Shown here in pieces: positions 52,076 to 60,363 of a stretch of 64,000 bases of DNA (its first letter is position 1; every line of letters starts with the position of its first letter). A program made the translations under genes and the position numbers. Source of the stretch: CBDEFX01 sp965237635. Its GTDB lineage: Bacteria; Chloroflexota; Dehalococcoidia; Lucifugimonadales; CAUZJF01. Below the pieces are notes generated by a model. It saw only the letters and a program-made list of their open reading frames with translations. It ran no database searches and had not been told where the DNA came from. The stretch is taken from positions 1,488,001 to 1,552,000 of the forward strand of contig CBDEFX010000002.1 of the NCBI GenBank assembly GCA_965237635.1, in the 5' to 3' direction.

Positions 52076-54526
52076 ATGAGCTTTGCCGAAGTCGCCGTTG
52101 ACACACCGGTCGGGCACGACCGCACGTTTACCTACTCCATACCCCCGTCCCTCGACCCTCGCATCGGCCAGCTCGTGCGCGTCCCATTCGGCTCGCGGAA
52201 GCTCCAGGGCGTCGTATTCTCGCTCTCCATAGACCCGCAGGTCGGCGAAACACGCGATATTCTCGGCATTTCCGGCAACGGGCCTGTCCTGTCGGACATC
52301 CAGCTGCGGCTGGCACGTTGGGTCAGCAGCTACTACATGTGCTCCCTCTTCGATGCCGTCGCCCTCATGCTGCCGCCGGGCGGGCGCGTGCGCCAGAGGA
52401 CCTACCTCGTGTTGGGCAACGCGCCGACGGCTCCCGAGTTGAGTTCCCTTACCGAGCCTGAAAGGGAAATGCTCGCATACCTTGGTCGCAACAAGAGGGT
52501 CGGCGAGGACCGTCTGTTGCGGGCTGTAGGACGGGGTGCCAAGGCAGCGCTGAGGCGACTGGAGGCGAGCGGCCACGTTGTCCGCTCTCACAGGCAGCAA
52601 GGCTCTTCGGTGGGACCGAAACTTCGGGAATACGCAAAGCTCTCACCTGAAGCCGCAGCCGAGCTGCCAGATCGGCTGAAAGACCTGAAGCGACGGGCAC
52701 CGCGCCAGGCGGCTGTGCTTTCACGGCTCATGAAGAACGAGACTCCCATCGCTCTCGCCGAGGCCCGCAAGGAGTATGGCCGGACCGCCATCAATGCTCT
52801 GCTGGACAAGGGGTGGCTTCAGAAAGAGAGCGCGGCCATCGACCGCGACCCTCTCGCCGGTTTTTCTTTCCCTCAGGCAGCTCCAGTTACCCTCACGGCC
52901 AACCAGAAGACAGCCGGCGCAGAGGTCCGTGCGGCTCTCTTGGACCTGTCCCATACTCCTCGCACATTCCTGATGGAGGGAGTCACCGGCAGCGGCAAGA
53001 CCGAGGTGTACCTCGCCGCTGTCGAAAGCTGCCTCCAGCTTCGCAAGAAAGCGATCGTCCTTGTTCCTGAGATAGCCCTCACGCACCAGACCATCGAACG
53101 GTTCGCCCGCAGGTTCCCGGGCCAGGTTGCCGTCCTTCACAGCGGGCTGTCGGCCGGCGAGCGTTTCGACCAGTGGTGGAAGGTCCAACGGGGTGAGTGT
53201 GGAGTCGTTATCGGTTCACGGAGCGCTATCTTTGCCCCACAGAAAGACCTTGGGCTGATAGTGATCGATGAGGAGCATGAGTGGACCTATAAGCAACACG
53301 ACGCCAGTCCCAGGTATCACACGAGGGACGTGGCAGCCCGGCTGGCCGAGCTGACGAGCTCGGTCCTGGTGCTGGGGAGCGCCTCCCCTGACGTCGGGTC
53401 GTATCATGAGGTCCTCGGCGGGAGGTCCCGGCTTCTGCGTCTCCCTGCCCGGTTTTTTGAGAATGGTGATCGCAGCACCCGAACGGCGGCAGACGGCGGA
53501 CTAGCGTCGGTAGAAGTGGTCGACATGCGCAGGGAGCTTCGAGAGGGGCATCGCCGGGTCTTCAGCAGGTCACTACTCCGGGAAATGGGCCGGTGTCTAG
53601 AGAACGGCTTTCAGGCGATCCTTTTCTTGAACCGTAGGGGCTCGGCATCGTACATGCAGTGCCGGCAGTGCGGCTTCGGCCTGCGATGCAGGCGGTGCGA
53701 CATTTCAATGGTCTATCACCGGGATGTGGACCGGCTGCGCTGTCACTACTGTGGCGATCGACGCATCCCGCCCCCGCGGTGTCCGCAATGCCGTGGCTTC
53801 AGGATGGCCTACTCGGGCATGGGCACCAAGGCCGTAGTAGCGGAGCTGTCGAAGTTATACCCGAAGGAAAAAATCCTTCGCTGGGATAGGGACTCGGCCG
53901 GCAGCCCTGCGGCGCATGAGAAGCTTCTAGAACAGTTCCGGTCCCGCGAAGCTCGAGTCCTGGTAGGCACCCAGATGATAGCTAAGGGGCTGCACTTCCC
54001 CTCGGTCACGCTCGTAGGAGTAGTGTCGGCGGACGTTGGCCTCAGCGTGCCGGACTTCCGGGCGGGCGAGAGGGCGTTCCAGCTCCTTTCACAGGTGGCC
54101 GGCAGGTCGGGCAGGGGGCCGTCCGAGGGCCGGGTGATAGTTCAGACCTTCCAACCGGAGAACTACGCGATCAAACACGCGGCCGCGCAAGACTACCGGC
54201 ACTTTTATGACCAGGAGATTGCCTATCGCGGCGAGCAGGGGAATCCCCCGTTTAGCCACCTCATCCGGCTGCTTTACGCTCATACCAACAGCGCCCTGTG
54301 CGAGCGCGAGGCGAAGAGGCTTTCAGGCCTTCTTAGAGAGGAGCGTGACTCTTGGGGGCTCTCCGATATCGAAATACTGGGACCGACCCCGGCGCACCCG
54401 GCCCGCCTCAGGGGGCACTACAGGTGGCAGCTCGTCCTTCGCGGACCTGGTCCGAGGATACTGCTAGACAAAGCGACCGTCCCCCAGGGCTGGGTGATCG
54501 ACGTCGACCCGGTGGGCACGGCGTGA
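52076..54526 (+). CDS. priA: Primosomal protein N' (replication restart helicase PriA)
   Basis: PriA binds stalled forks and reloads the replicative helicase. From ATG 52076 the product has 816 residues. It has an N-terminal 3'-DNA-binding domain (AEVAVDTPVGHDRTFTYSIP), Walker A EGVTGSGKTEVYL, and the DEEH box VIDEEHEWTYKQHDASPRYHTRDVA. The zinc-binding insert has eight cysteines (CRQCGFGLRCRRCD ... CHYC ... CPQC), and helicase motifs V/VI (VLVGTQMIAKGLHF, QLLSQVAGRSGRG) follow. An upstream in-frame ATG would translate a repeat hairpin and is rejected. Confidence 0.95.
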   Translation: MSFAEVAVDTPVGHDRTFTYSIPPSLDPRIGQLVRVPFGSRKLQGVVFSLSIDPQVGETRDILGISGNGPVLSDIQLRLARWVSSYYMCSLFDAVALMLPPGGRVRQRTYLVLGNAPTAPELSSLTEPEREMLAYLGRNKRVGEDRLLRAVGRGAKAALRRLEASGHVVRSHRQQGSSVGPKLREYAKLSPEAAAELPDRLKDLKRRAPRQAAVLSRLMKNETPIALAEARKEYGRTAINALLDKGWLQKESAAIDRDPLAGFSFPQAAPVTLTANQKTAGAEVRAALLDLSHTPRTFLMEGVTGSGKTEVYLAAVESCLQLRKKAIVLVPEIALTHQTIERFARRFPGQVAVLHSGLSAGERFDQWWKVQRGECGVVIGSRSAIFAPQKDLGLIVIDEEHEWTYKQHDASPRYHTRDVAARLAELTSSVLVLGSASPDVGSYHEVLGGRSRLLRLPARFFENGDRSTRTAADGGLASVEVVDMRRELREGHRRVFSRSLLREMGRCLENGFQAILFLNRRGSASYMQCRQCGFGLRCRRCDISMVYHRDVDRLRCHYCGDRRIPPPRCPQCRGFRMAYSGMGTKAVVAELSKLYPKEKILRWDRDSAGSPAAHEKLLEQFRSREARVLVGTQMIAKGLHFPSVTLVGVVSADVGLSVPDFRAGERAFQLLSQVAGRSGRGPSEGRVIVQTFQPENYAIKHAAAQDYRHFYDQEIAYRGEQGNPPFSHLIRLLYAHTNSALCEREAKRLSGLLREERDSWGLSDIEILGPTPAHPARLRGHYRWQLVLRGPGPRILLDKATVPQGWVIDVDPVGTA

Positions 54527-54857
54527 CGGCTTCGCCAACGGCGAACCGGAAGTCGGGTTGGAGTTTGAGTAGGGGCGGGTTTCAAACCCGCCCTTGTAGC
54601 CCATGGGAGAGGACTCCCGCCCCAGGTTCCTCGTCGCTGACTCCTCGGAAAACGATCGGGGCCGTCATACCGCGAAATCGTCGGGTGATGGTCTCGTAGA
54701 GACGCCCCGCTGGGGCGTCTCTATGGCGCTCAGGCCGCCAGACGCTCTAAGCTCCCGCTGGCTTTTGACACGTCTTTCGCCCTGACATAGCATAACGGCT
54801 GGCTGATAGGTGGCGTTGGACTGCGCCGTACCTACCCGGAATCCTGCTGAGGAAACA
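54527..54857. other. Intergenic region with two palindromes
   Basis: 331 bp. The only structures are GGGCGGGTTTCAAACCCGCCC (54569-54593) and GAGACGCCCCGCTGGGGCGTCTC (54699-54721), both members of dispersed families. GAGGAAACA before 54858 is the ribosome-binding site of the next gene. Confidence 0.65.
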
Positions 54858-55862
54858 ATGGCTGACTACAAGTACACGGTGTTCCACGTAGGCGTCCATG
54901 TGGACGAAATACTCGAGCCGGAGAGGGTCGAGCTGGCGAAGGTCGGGGCCCGGCAAGTGGTGCTACCGATTCTTCGTTCAGAAGATGAGATGGTCAAGCA
55001 GACGCGCGGCGCCCACGGCATGATCATCATGGAGTCTCAGGTGACCCGGCGCACACTGGAGGCCTCGCCCGACTGCAAGGTGGTCCTACGCACGGGCATG
55101 GGCGTGGACACGATCGACATCGATGCGGCGACAGACCTGGGTGTAGCGGTTGTAAACGTGCCCGATATATGGGTACGCGAGGTCGCCAACCATGCCATGG
55201 CTCTCATCCTGGCCTGCAACCGCTGGCTCTTTCTTCAGGACAGGAACATCCGCTCCGGGGACTGGAGTCCGATTATCCCTTCCCCAGTTGGCTCTATTCA
55301 CGGGGAGACACTCGGGATTGTGGGACTCGGCCAGATCGGCGGGGCTCTGGCACGCCGCGCAGCCGTGTTCGAGATGGAGCTAATCGCCCATGACCCGTTC
55401 ATCGAGCAGTCGGTGTTCGACAGTGTCGGGGCGACGCCGGTGTCGTTTGGAGAGCTGCTGGAACGCTCAGACTACGTCTCGGTCCACACGCCGCTAACAG
55501 ATGAGACCCACCACATGTTCGACGAGGCTGCGCTAAAGCAAATGAAGCCCACGGCCTACCTGATCAACACTGCGCGTGGCCCGATTGTTGAGAACGATGC
55601 GGTGGTCGATGCTCTAAGGAGTGGCTGGATCGCGGGGGCCGGGCTGGATGTGTTCGAGCACGAGCCCCTGCCTGCGGACAGCCCGCTGATCGAGCTGGAC
55701 AACGTGGTGCTCACGTCCCACACGGCCTTCTACTCGGACCCCGCGCTGAAGGCCTTGGCGGTGAGGAATGGACAGGAGGTGGCCCGAGTGCTGACAGGCC
55801 GCCGGCCGCTGCACCTGGTCAACCCCGAAGTGCTCGAAAAGCTGCCTCTGTCGGCCCAGTGA
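54858..55862 (+). CDS. D-isomer-specific 2-hydroxyacid dehydrogenase
   Basis: The 334-residue NAD-dependent dehydrogenase of the PGDH/CtBP group has GETLGIVGLGQIGGALARRA as the dinucleotide site. The catalytic Arg is in LINTARGPIVEND, the Glu in VFEHEPLP and the His in LTSHTAFYSD. The N-terminal substrate domain has GMGVDTIDIDAATDLGVAVVNVPD. ATG 54858 is supported by TGAGGA 6 nt upstream. The oxoacid substrate cannot be named. Monocistronic, flanked by repeats. Confidence 0.9.
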   Translation: MADYKYTVFHVGVHVDEILEPERVELAKVGARQVVLPILRSEDEMVKQTRGAHGMIIMESQVTRRTLEASPDCKVVLRTGMGVDTIDIDAATDLGVAVVNVPDIWVREVANHAMALILACNRWLFLQDRNIRSGDWSPIIPSPVGSIHGETLGIVGLGQIGGALARRAAVFEMELIAHDPFIEQSVFDSVGATPVSFGELLERSDYVSVHTPLTDETHHMFDEAALKQMKPTAYLINTARGPIVENDAVVDALRSGWIAGAGLDVFEHEPLPADSPLIELDNVVLTSHTAFYSDPALKALAVRNGQEVARVLTGRRPLHLVNPEVLEKLPLSAQ

Positions 55863-55869
55863 CTGTCAC

Positions 55870-56033
55870 CGTCACCCTTCGGCAGGGCTCAGGGCGAACG
55901 GTGGATCTGAACCTACGTTCGTGGTGAGCCTGTCGAACCACGGCCCCGGTTGCGACTTTAGGTGCGAAGCCCGTCAAGGGAGAGGATCGATTTATCCCTT
56001 CCCCCTTGAAGGGGGAAGGTTTAGGATGGGGGT
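55870..56033. repeat. Composite dispersed repeat
   Basis: The sequence from TTCGGCAGGGCTCAGGGCGAACGG through GTGGTGAGCCTGTCGAACCACGGCCCC to GCGAAGCCCGTCAAGGGAGAG corresponds, partly inverted, to 39605-39756. The CCCCCTTGAAGGGGG plus AGGTTTAGGATGGGGG hairpin (55996-56033) follows. Confidence 0.7.
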
Positions 56034-56055
56034 GAAAGCCTTCGGTGGCCAGCCC

Positions 56056-56718
56056 CTAGTTAACGTAAACCCCGTCAAGGAACCGCCACAGGCTGTCCGT
56101 CGCGGTCTCCACGGCCCTAACGGTCTCCGACTTCTCCGCATCGGTTGACGCCAGTTCGACCACGATCTCCCTTTCTGCGACCGAGTGCTCCTCGTCCATG
56201 GTCTGGTGGACCTCGAAGAACGAGCCCGTCCTCTGGTCGTCGATGCCGTAAAACTCCCGCAAGCCATCGAGCTTGGCCTTGGCGACCGCGGGCACCTGGG
56301 ACTCATAAGCATAAAGAGCGGCTGTACCGGCAGACACGGACGCCTTGGACGTGAGGTCCTTGTAGGTTCCCACCAGCGCTGCCGTATCAGAGGACGGCTC
56401 GCCGTCCTCGACCCCTTGCCTGTCCACGCCGAGGCCGTCACAGAAGCGCAGCCAGAGCTCCACGTGGTTCTCGGTCCCGTGCTCCTCGTCCCACAGGTTG
56501 TCCAGCAAAAGCTGGCGTATGCGCCGGTCTGAGCAGCGATGGTGCAGTCCGCTGAGAAAGGTCGGGTACGCGAGCTCGAAATGGTAGTACTGGCCCGCAT
56601 ACTGCTTGAGAGACTCCAGAGGCAGAGTACCCTGGGCCCAAGCCTGATAGAAGGGGTGCCCCAGCAGGCTCTTCTCCCGAATGATCTTATCGATGCGAAC
56701 GGATAGGTCGTTGTGCAA
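56056..56718 (-). CDS. CADD-like di-iron protein of the TenA/PqqC superfamily
   Basis: This 220-residue all-helical protein has the heme-oxygenase-like fold. HPFYQAWAQGTLPLESLKQYAGQYYHFELAYPTFLSGLHHRC and NLWDEEHGTENHVELWLRFC carry likely di-iron ligands (E48, H60, E79, H85 and later E/H in FFEVHQTMDEEH). This matches CADD of Chlamydia, a self-sacrificing p-aminobenzoate synthase, rather than thiaminase TenA. It is divergent from metV-metF, which supports a folate role. TTG start with GGAGGA 6 nt upstream. Whether it makes pABA here is inference. Confidence 0.8.
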   Translation of the reverse strand: MHNDLSVRIDKIIREKSLLGHPFYQAWAQGTLPLESLKQYAGQYYHFELAYPTFLSGLHHRCSDRRIRQLLLDNLWDEEHGTENHVELWLRFCDGLGVDRQGVEDGEPSSDTAALVGTYKDLTSKASVSAGTAALYAYESQVPAVAKAKLDGLREFYGIDDQRTGSFFEVHQTMDEEHSVAEREIVVELASTDAEKSETVRAVETATDSLWRFLDGVYVN

Positions 56719-56784
56719 GGAATGTCCTCCGTGTTTGTTTGGGCCGCCCTGTCTCAGGGCCTAGAGGTGATGCCAGATGGGCCA

Positions 56785-56790
56785 ATTATA
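56785..56790 (-). promoter_or_regulatory. Putative -10 box between the CADD-like gene and metV
   Basis: A minus-strand TATAAT sits in the 119-bp divergent spacer (56719-56837), which is also AT-rich on the plus strand (CTGTATATTATC). No clear -35 in either direction. Confidence 0.4.
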
Positions 56791-56837
56791 CTGTATATTA
56801 TCGGAGCCGACTATAGAGAGTCAGACCAGAGGTCACG

Positions 56838-57293
56838 ATGCGTTTCCTGCAAGACCTGCCCCGTTTCCTGGAGGTCGCCTACGTGGCGACCTCTCGAATG
56901 CTCTTCCTCTTTCGACGTTGGTTGAGGCCCGGTGGCAATGTGGAAAGGGTCTTTGTCGCGGGCGAGAAGGTCTCCAAGGGCCTGCTGTTCGACTGCCAAA
57001 TGTGCGGAGACTGCGTTCTCCACAGCACAGGCATGACCTGTCCGATGACGTGCCCTAAGAACCTGCGCAACGGCCCCTGCGGTGGCGTACGGCCGAACGG
57101 GCACTGCGAGGTCGTTCCCGAGATGCCGTGCGTCTGGGTCCAGGCCTGGCAGCGTTCCAAGAAGATGCCGGCCTACGGCAAAGGGATAACCAACGTGCTG
57201 CCACCCCTGGACCGCAGCCTAGCGGGAACGTCGGCCTGGATCAACGAACTCGGCGGTCGTGAGCTCAAAGTGCCGGAGGGATGGTCCGGATGA
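56838..57293 (+). CDS. metV: MetV-like protein (methylenetetrahydrofolate reductase C-terminal domain)
   Basis: The 151-residue cysteine-rich protein of the MTHFR_C family has CQMCGDCVLHSTGMTCPMTCPKNLRNGPCGG and C in NGHCEV and MPCVWV, at least eight cysteines fit to hold a zinc or iron-sulfur centre. MetV partners the small MetF in acetogens and Chloroflexota, accepting electrons other than NAD(P)H. It is immediately followed by metF with an ATGA overlap, so the two form a complex and an operon. The N-terminus has a short hydrophobic helix. Confidence 0.87.
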   Translation: MRFLQDLPRFLEVAYVATSRMLFLFRRWLRPGGNVERVFVAGEKVSKGLLFDCQMCGDCVLHSTGMTCPMTCPKNLRNGPCGGVRPNGHCEVVPEMPCVWVQAWQRSKKMPAYGKGITNVLPPLDRSLAGTSAWINELGGRELKVPEGWSG

Positions 57294-58267
57294 AGTCCGG
57301 CTCGCGGCTGGAGCGCGTGCTGCGGTCCGGCCGCTTTGCTGTGACAGCCGAACTGAACCCGCCCGACAGCGCCGACCCAGAGGCTGTGGTGGAGCGGGCC
57401 CAGGTGCTGGGCTCTGCCTGCGATGCCATCAACGCCACCGACGCTTCCGGTGCGAATGTCCACATGTCCAGCGTGGCCGTGGGGTCGCTGCTCGTAAAGG
57501 CCGGTTACGACGCAGTGATGCAGCTGTCATGCCGCGACCGCAACCGCATAGCAATCCAGGGTGATCTGCTGGGCGCGTCGGCCTTGGGAGTACGCAACGT
57601 ACTGTGCCTGACCGGCGATGGTGTGCAAGCGGGAGACCATCCGGAGTCCAAGCCCGTCTTCGACCTCGACTCTATTACGCTCTTACGCACCGGACGCATA
57701 CTGCGGGACAAGGGCCATTTCCTCAGCGGCCGGACGTTGGAGGCGGCCCCAAAGCTGTTCCTGGGAGCCGCCAGCAACCCCTTCGCACCACCTTACGATT
57801 TCCGTCCTTTACGCTTGGCAAAAAAGGTCGAGGCCGGAGCGGACTTCATACAGACACAGTTCTGCTTCGATGTCCCGAAATTCGCGCAGTTCATGGCAGC
57901 GGCACGAGATATGGGCCTGCACGAGCGAGTATTCATCCTCGCGGGCGTCGGCCCGTTGCGCTCTGCCAGGACGGCCGAGTGGATGCGCGCCAACATACCC
58001 GGCGTCGTCATTCCCGACGAGGTGGTCAGCCGTTTGCAGGGCGCGCCCAAGGGCCAACAGCGGGCCGAAGGTAAGCGGCTGTGCATCGAGATCATCCGCC
58101 AGGTGCGAGATATCCCCGGCGTGAGCGGCGTACACGTTATGGCCTATCGTCAGGAAGAGCTGGTAGCCGAGATCATCGACGAGGCGGGGCTCATGCCGCG
58201 GTGGAGGGACACTGACGCTTCGCTTTCGGCCGAAGGGAAAAAAGCGGAGCTCCAGAGCAGGCGCTAA
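57290..58267 (+). CDS. metF: Methylenetetrahydrofolate reductase
   Basis: The 325-residue TIM-barrel flavoenzyme reduces 5,10-methylene-THF to 5-methyl-THF. It has FAVTAELNPPDSADPE (catalytic-region Glu), VLCLTGDG, GAASNPFAPP, AGADFIQTQFCFD and VFILAGVGPLRSARTAEWM. It overlaps metV as ATGA. An ATG 9 nt earlier exists, but GGAGGG is placed correctly only for ATG 57290. It lacks a fused C-terminal domain, consistent with the separate MetV. Confidence 0.93.
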   Translation: MKSGSRLERVLRSGRFAVTAELNPPDSADPEAVVERAQVLGSACDAINATDASGANVHMSSVAVGSLLVKAGYDAVMQLSCRDRNRIAIQGDLLGASALGVRNVLCLTGDGVQAGDHPESKPVFDLDSITLLRTGRILRDKGHFLSGRTLEAAPKLFLGAASNPFAPPYDFRPLRLAKKVEAGADFIQTQFCFDVPKFAQFMAAARDMGLHERVFILAGVGPLRSARTAEWMRANIPGVVIPDEVVSRLQGAPKGQQRAEGKRLCIEIIRQVRDIPGVSGVHVMAYRQEELVAEIIDEAGLMPRWRDTDASLSAEGKKAELQSRR

Positions 58268-58295
58268 TCTGTGCCGGCAGCGATGAATCTAGGCA

Positions 58296-58436
58296 TCAGG
58301 CCCGGCCGATCCTGAAGACAGTCTTGCCGCACACAGAGCACTTCCCTCTAGTGGCCGGCCTGCCATTCTTGAGGATAACCGACTCGGGGTTTCGGACCTC
58401 GCGCTGCGCTTTGCACCTGAGACAATAGACCTGCAT
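58296..58436 (-). CDS. Small zinc-ribbon protein, DUF5679 family
   Basis: This is a 46-residue gene. The product begins MQVYCLRCKAQREV and ends GKCSVCGKTVFRIGRA, with the two CxxC knuckles of a zinc ribbon and the family phrase LKNGRPATRG between them. It is small and cytoplasmic, and its function is unknown. A TATAAT ends 6 nt before the ATG, with a -35 at 17 bp, so it is probably translated from a leaderless mRNA. Confidence 0.85.
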   Translation of the reverse strand: MQVYCLRCKAQREVRNPESVILKNGRPATRGKCSVCGKTVFRIGRA

Positions 58437-58442
58437 GACGGC

Positions 58443-58471
58443 ATTATAGGTTGCATCCCCTTCCTGGACAA
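58443..58471 (-). promoter_or_regulatory. Promoter of the DUF5679 gene, leaderless
   Basis: Minus strand TTGTCC (58466-58471), 17-bp spacer, TATAAT (58443-58448), then GCCGTC and ATG. The predicted transcription start coincides with the start codon. Confidence 0.7.
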
Positions 58472-58489
58472 GTCCTCTACGGTCGTGTC

Positions 58490-58792
58490 CTAATTTGGCG
58501 TCCGGCGCCGCAGTCCAGCCAAGGCTTGCCTAGCCAGCCAAATAAGGCCCGGCCGTACGTTCATGAGGCCAATCAAGAGCGCAATGAAACCCGCGATTTG
58601 ATAGCCGTAACGGGACGAATAACGGAACGACCCGGAATCACCTTGCAGAGTCATTAGCCAAAAGCCGAGGGCGACAAAGGCCAGTCCCGCGACGGTTTTG
58701 ATTGTCGCAGTCTTCCGGTTGAGTTCCCGGGTTGGCTTGGGAGATCGACGCGCTGAATGGCGACTTGGCCGTCTCGGACCTCGTCCTTGCAT
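58490..58792 (-). CDS. Small membrane protein, unknown
   Basis: A possible 100-residue protein has a basic N-terminal third (RRPSRHSARRSPKPTRELNRK) and two hydrophobic segments (VAGLAFVALGFWLMTL and YQIAGFIALLIGLM). It would sit in the membrane as a helical hairpin. I know no family. It lies just upstream of the DUF5679 promoter on the same strand; the start is uncertain and no clear ribosome-binding site was found. Confidence 0.4.
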   Translation of the reverse strand: MQGRGPRRPSRHSARRSPKPTRELNRKTATIKTVAGLAFVALGFWLMTLQGDSGSFRYSSRYGYQIAGFIALLIGLMNVRPGLIWLARQALAGLRRRTPN

Positions 58793-58946
58793 GTGAAGCC
58801 TCCCGACACTCGAGAGCCTTTGTCCAACAGCAGTCTATCACGCGGGAGACGCACTCGGAATCTAGTTGACCCGTGCCCAACGTCCGCCTACAATGTCGGC
58901 GGCTGGCAAAGCGCCGCAGCCAGACGGGTAAAGAGGAAGGATAGAT

Positions 58947-59444
58947 ATGACAGAGTCACTTCTGACGCCTCAGGCGGTCCTGGACGAGCTTCACAAGAAT
59001 CGAGTCACCCACGTGGTCTGGCTCCCCGATACCGAGTCCAACTTTATGTACGAACGGGCCGCCAAGGACCCGACTCTGCAGATCGTTCCCGTCTGCAGGG
59101 AGGGGGAGAGCATGGCGATAGCCGCCGGTCTGTGGGTCGGCGGTCAAAAGCCCATTGTCATGGTCCAGAACACCGGCTTCTTCGAGTCGGGCGACTCGGT
59201 CCGTGGCCTGGCGCTGGGCATCGACTTCCCTCTGGTAATGATGATCGGGTACCGCGGTTGGGCTCGACACGGTGTGACGACAGACTCTGCTGCCCGTTTC
59301 ACAGAGCCAATCTTGCACGCCTGGGGAATCAACTACTATCTTATCGAGGGGGACGAGGATGCGGGGCGCATCTCTACCGCATTCGAGGAGGCGCAGAGTA
59401 TCCAGCAGCCCGTCGCCTGCCTAATAGGCGCGGAGTACCGCTAG
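58947..59444 (+). CDS. TPP-dependent decarboxylase alpha subunit (sulfopyruvate/phosphonopyruvate type)
   Basis: The 165 residues correspond to the pyrimidine-binding domain of thiamine-diphosphate enzymes. VPVCREGESMAIAAGLWVGG contains the activating Glu (E52), and the protein ends after QPVACLIGAEY. Its length and wording match the separate alpha chain (ComD-like) of sulfopyruvate decarboxylase. The pyrophosphate-binding beta chain is absent from the window, so this is an orphan here. GAGGAAGGA precedes ATG 58947. Confidence 0.78.
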   Translation: MTESLLTPQAVLDELHKNRVTHVVWLPDTESNFMYERAAKDPTLQIVPVCREGESMAIAAGLWVGGQKPIVMVQNTGFFESGDSVRGLALGIDFPLVMMIGYRGWARHGVTTDSAARFTEPILHAWGINYYLIEGDEDAGRISTAFEEAQSIQQPVACLIGAEYR

Positions 59445-59453
59445 CATACCTTC

Positions 59454-59530
59454 ACCCCCATCCTAAACCTTCCCCCGCCGGGGGAAGGGATTCATCCTCT
59501 CCCTTGATGGGAGAGGAATGAGGTGAGGTG
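59454..59530. repeat. Double dispersed hairpin repeat
   Basis: CACCCCCATCCTAAACCTTCCCCC-GCC-GGGGGAAGG is followed by CTCTCCCTTGATGGGAGAGG and AATGAGGTGAGG: two members of the same hairpin family pointing outward, filling the gap between convergent genes. Confidence 0.75.
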
Positions 59531-59560
59531 AACATGCCCCTCAAGTTACATAGGACAGAG

Positions 59561-60046
59561 CTAAGCATTGGACCGGACAGGGCCCTCGGCCATCGCGGCT
59601 TCCATAGCGAACACCTTGTCTAGACGACGCCGGTGACGTTCCTCTCCGCTGAAGCTAGCGGAGACGTAGACGGTCACAAGCTCCTTGGCGAGCTTGTCGC
59701 CGACCACCCGTAAGCCAAGACACAGAACATTCATGTCGTCGTGCTCTACGCCCTGGCGGGCCGAGTATGTGTCGTGGCAGACCGCCGCTCGGATACCGCG
59801 CACCTTGTTGGCGGCTACGCAGGCGCCGACGCCACTGCCGCATACGATAACGCCTCGGTCCACTTCGCCTCCGACGACGCGCTCTGCCACCGCCTGAGAG
59901 AAGTCAGGGTAGTCGTCTAGGGGGTCATACTGGTGGGCGCCCACATCCGAGACCTCGTGGCCGAGGCCCGTCAGCAACTCCACGAGAGGTGCCTTAAGCT
60001 CGTAGCCCGCGTGGTCCGCGCCGACGGCTATCCGCAACTTCCTCAC
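59561..60046 (-). CDS. rpiB: Ribose-5-phosphate isomerase B
   Basis: RpiB interconverts ribose-5-P and ribulose-5-P; relatives act on allose- or galactose-6-P. The 161 residues contain GADHAGYE (D11, H12), catalytic C69 in IVCGSGVG, and EHDDMNVLCLG, where H102 is the proton donor (the usual motif is EHND). It is slightly longer than the usual 145-150. GTG start overlapping a GAGG. Confidence 0.92.
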   Translation of the reverse strand: MRKLRIAVGADHAGYELKAPLVELLTGLGHEVSDVGAHQYDPLDDYPDFSQAVAERVVGGEVDRGVIVCGSGVGACVAANKVRGIRAAVCHDTYSARQGVEHDDMNVLCLGLRVVGDKLAKELVTVYVSASFSGEERHRRRLDKVFAMEAAMAEGPVRSNA

Positions 60047-60170
60047 CTCAAACCGCCATTGGCTGCGCCCCTAAGCTTACCACAGCCGACCGGCCACGGT
60101 GGGTGCTTTCAAAGTAATCCCGCCAGGTTCGCCGACAAGTTTGCCGAACAGGAATCATAGACCCGTTCAT

Positions 60171-60208
60171 CCCGAGTAGTCCCGATGCGGCATCGGGAAG
60201 TATCGAGG
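60171..60208. repeat. CCCGAGTAGTCCCGAT palindromic repeat copy
   Basis: CCCGAGTAGTCCCGATGCGG plus CATCGGGAAGTATCGAGG, preceded by ACCCGTTCAT as at 12705. Confidence 0.8.
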
Positions 60209-60284
60209 AACCGTCCCTTCGCGAACCACGAGTGAGCCGGTAGCTACCAAAGTGAAACGGCTTTGGTAAGGGATTCCAGCGGCT

Positions 60285-60313
60285 TTGTTGGTTACCGTAC
60301 CTCCTGCTAGACT
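60285..60313 (+). promoter_or_regulatory. Candidate promoter for the VLRF1-sixA pair
   Basis: TTGTTG (60285-60290), 17-bp spacer, TAGACT (60308-60313). Confidence 0.45.
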
Positions 60314-60363
60314 TAGTCCGCGAACGTCGCTGTACCGAAATCTCAACAAAGGTCCCGACTGCC

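Larger units (their letters stand above)
60047..60363. other. Intergenic region between divergent rpiB and the VLRF1 gene
   Basis: 317 bp without a gene. It holds one CCCGAGTAGTCCCGAT palindrome (60171-60208) and, near its right end, the candidate promoter at 60285-60313. Confidence 0.65.

Noticed and set aside
58289..58471. 60-codon minus-strand frame over the DUF5679 gene
   Set aside because: The zinc-ribbon frame in another register has the CxxC pairs and a promoter; this one has neither.
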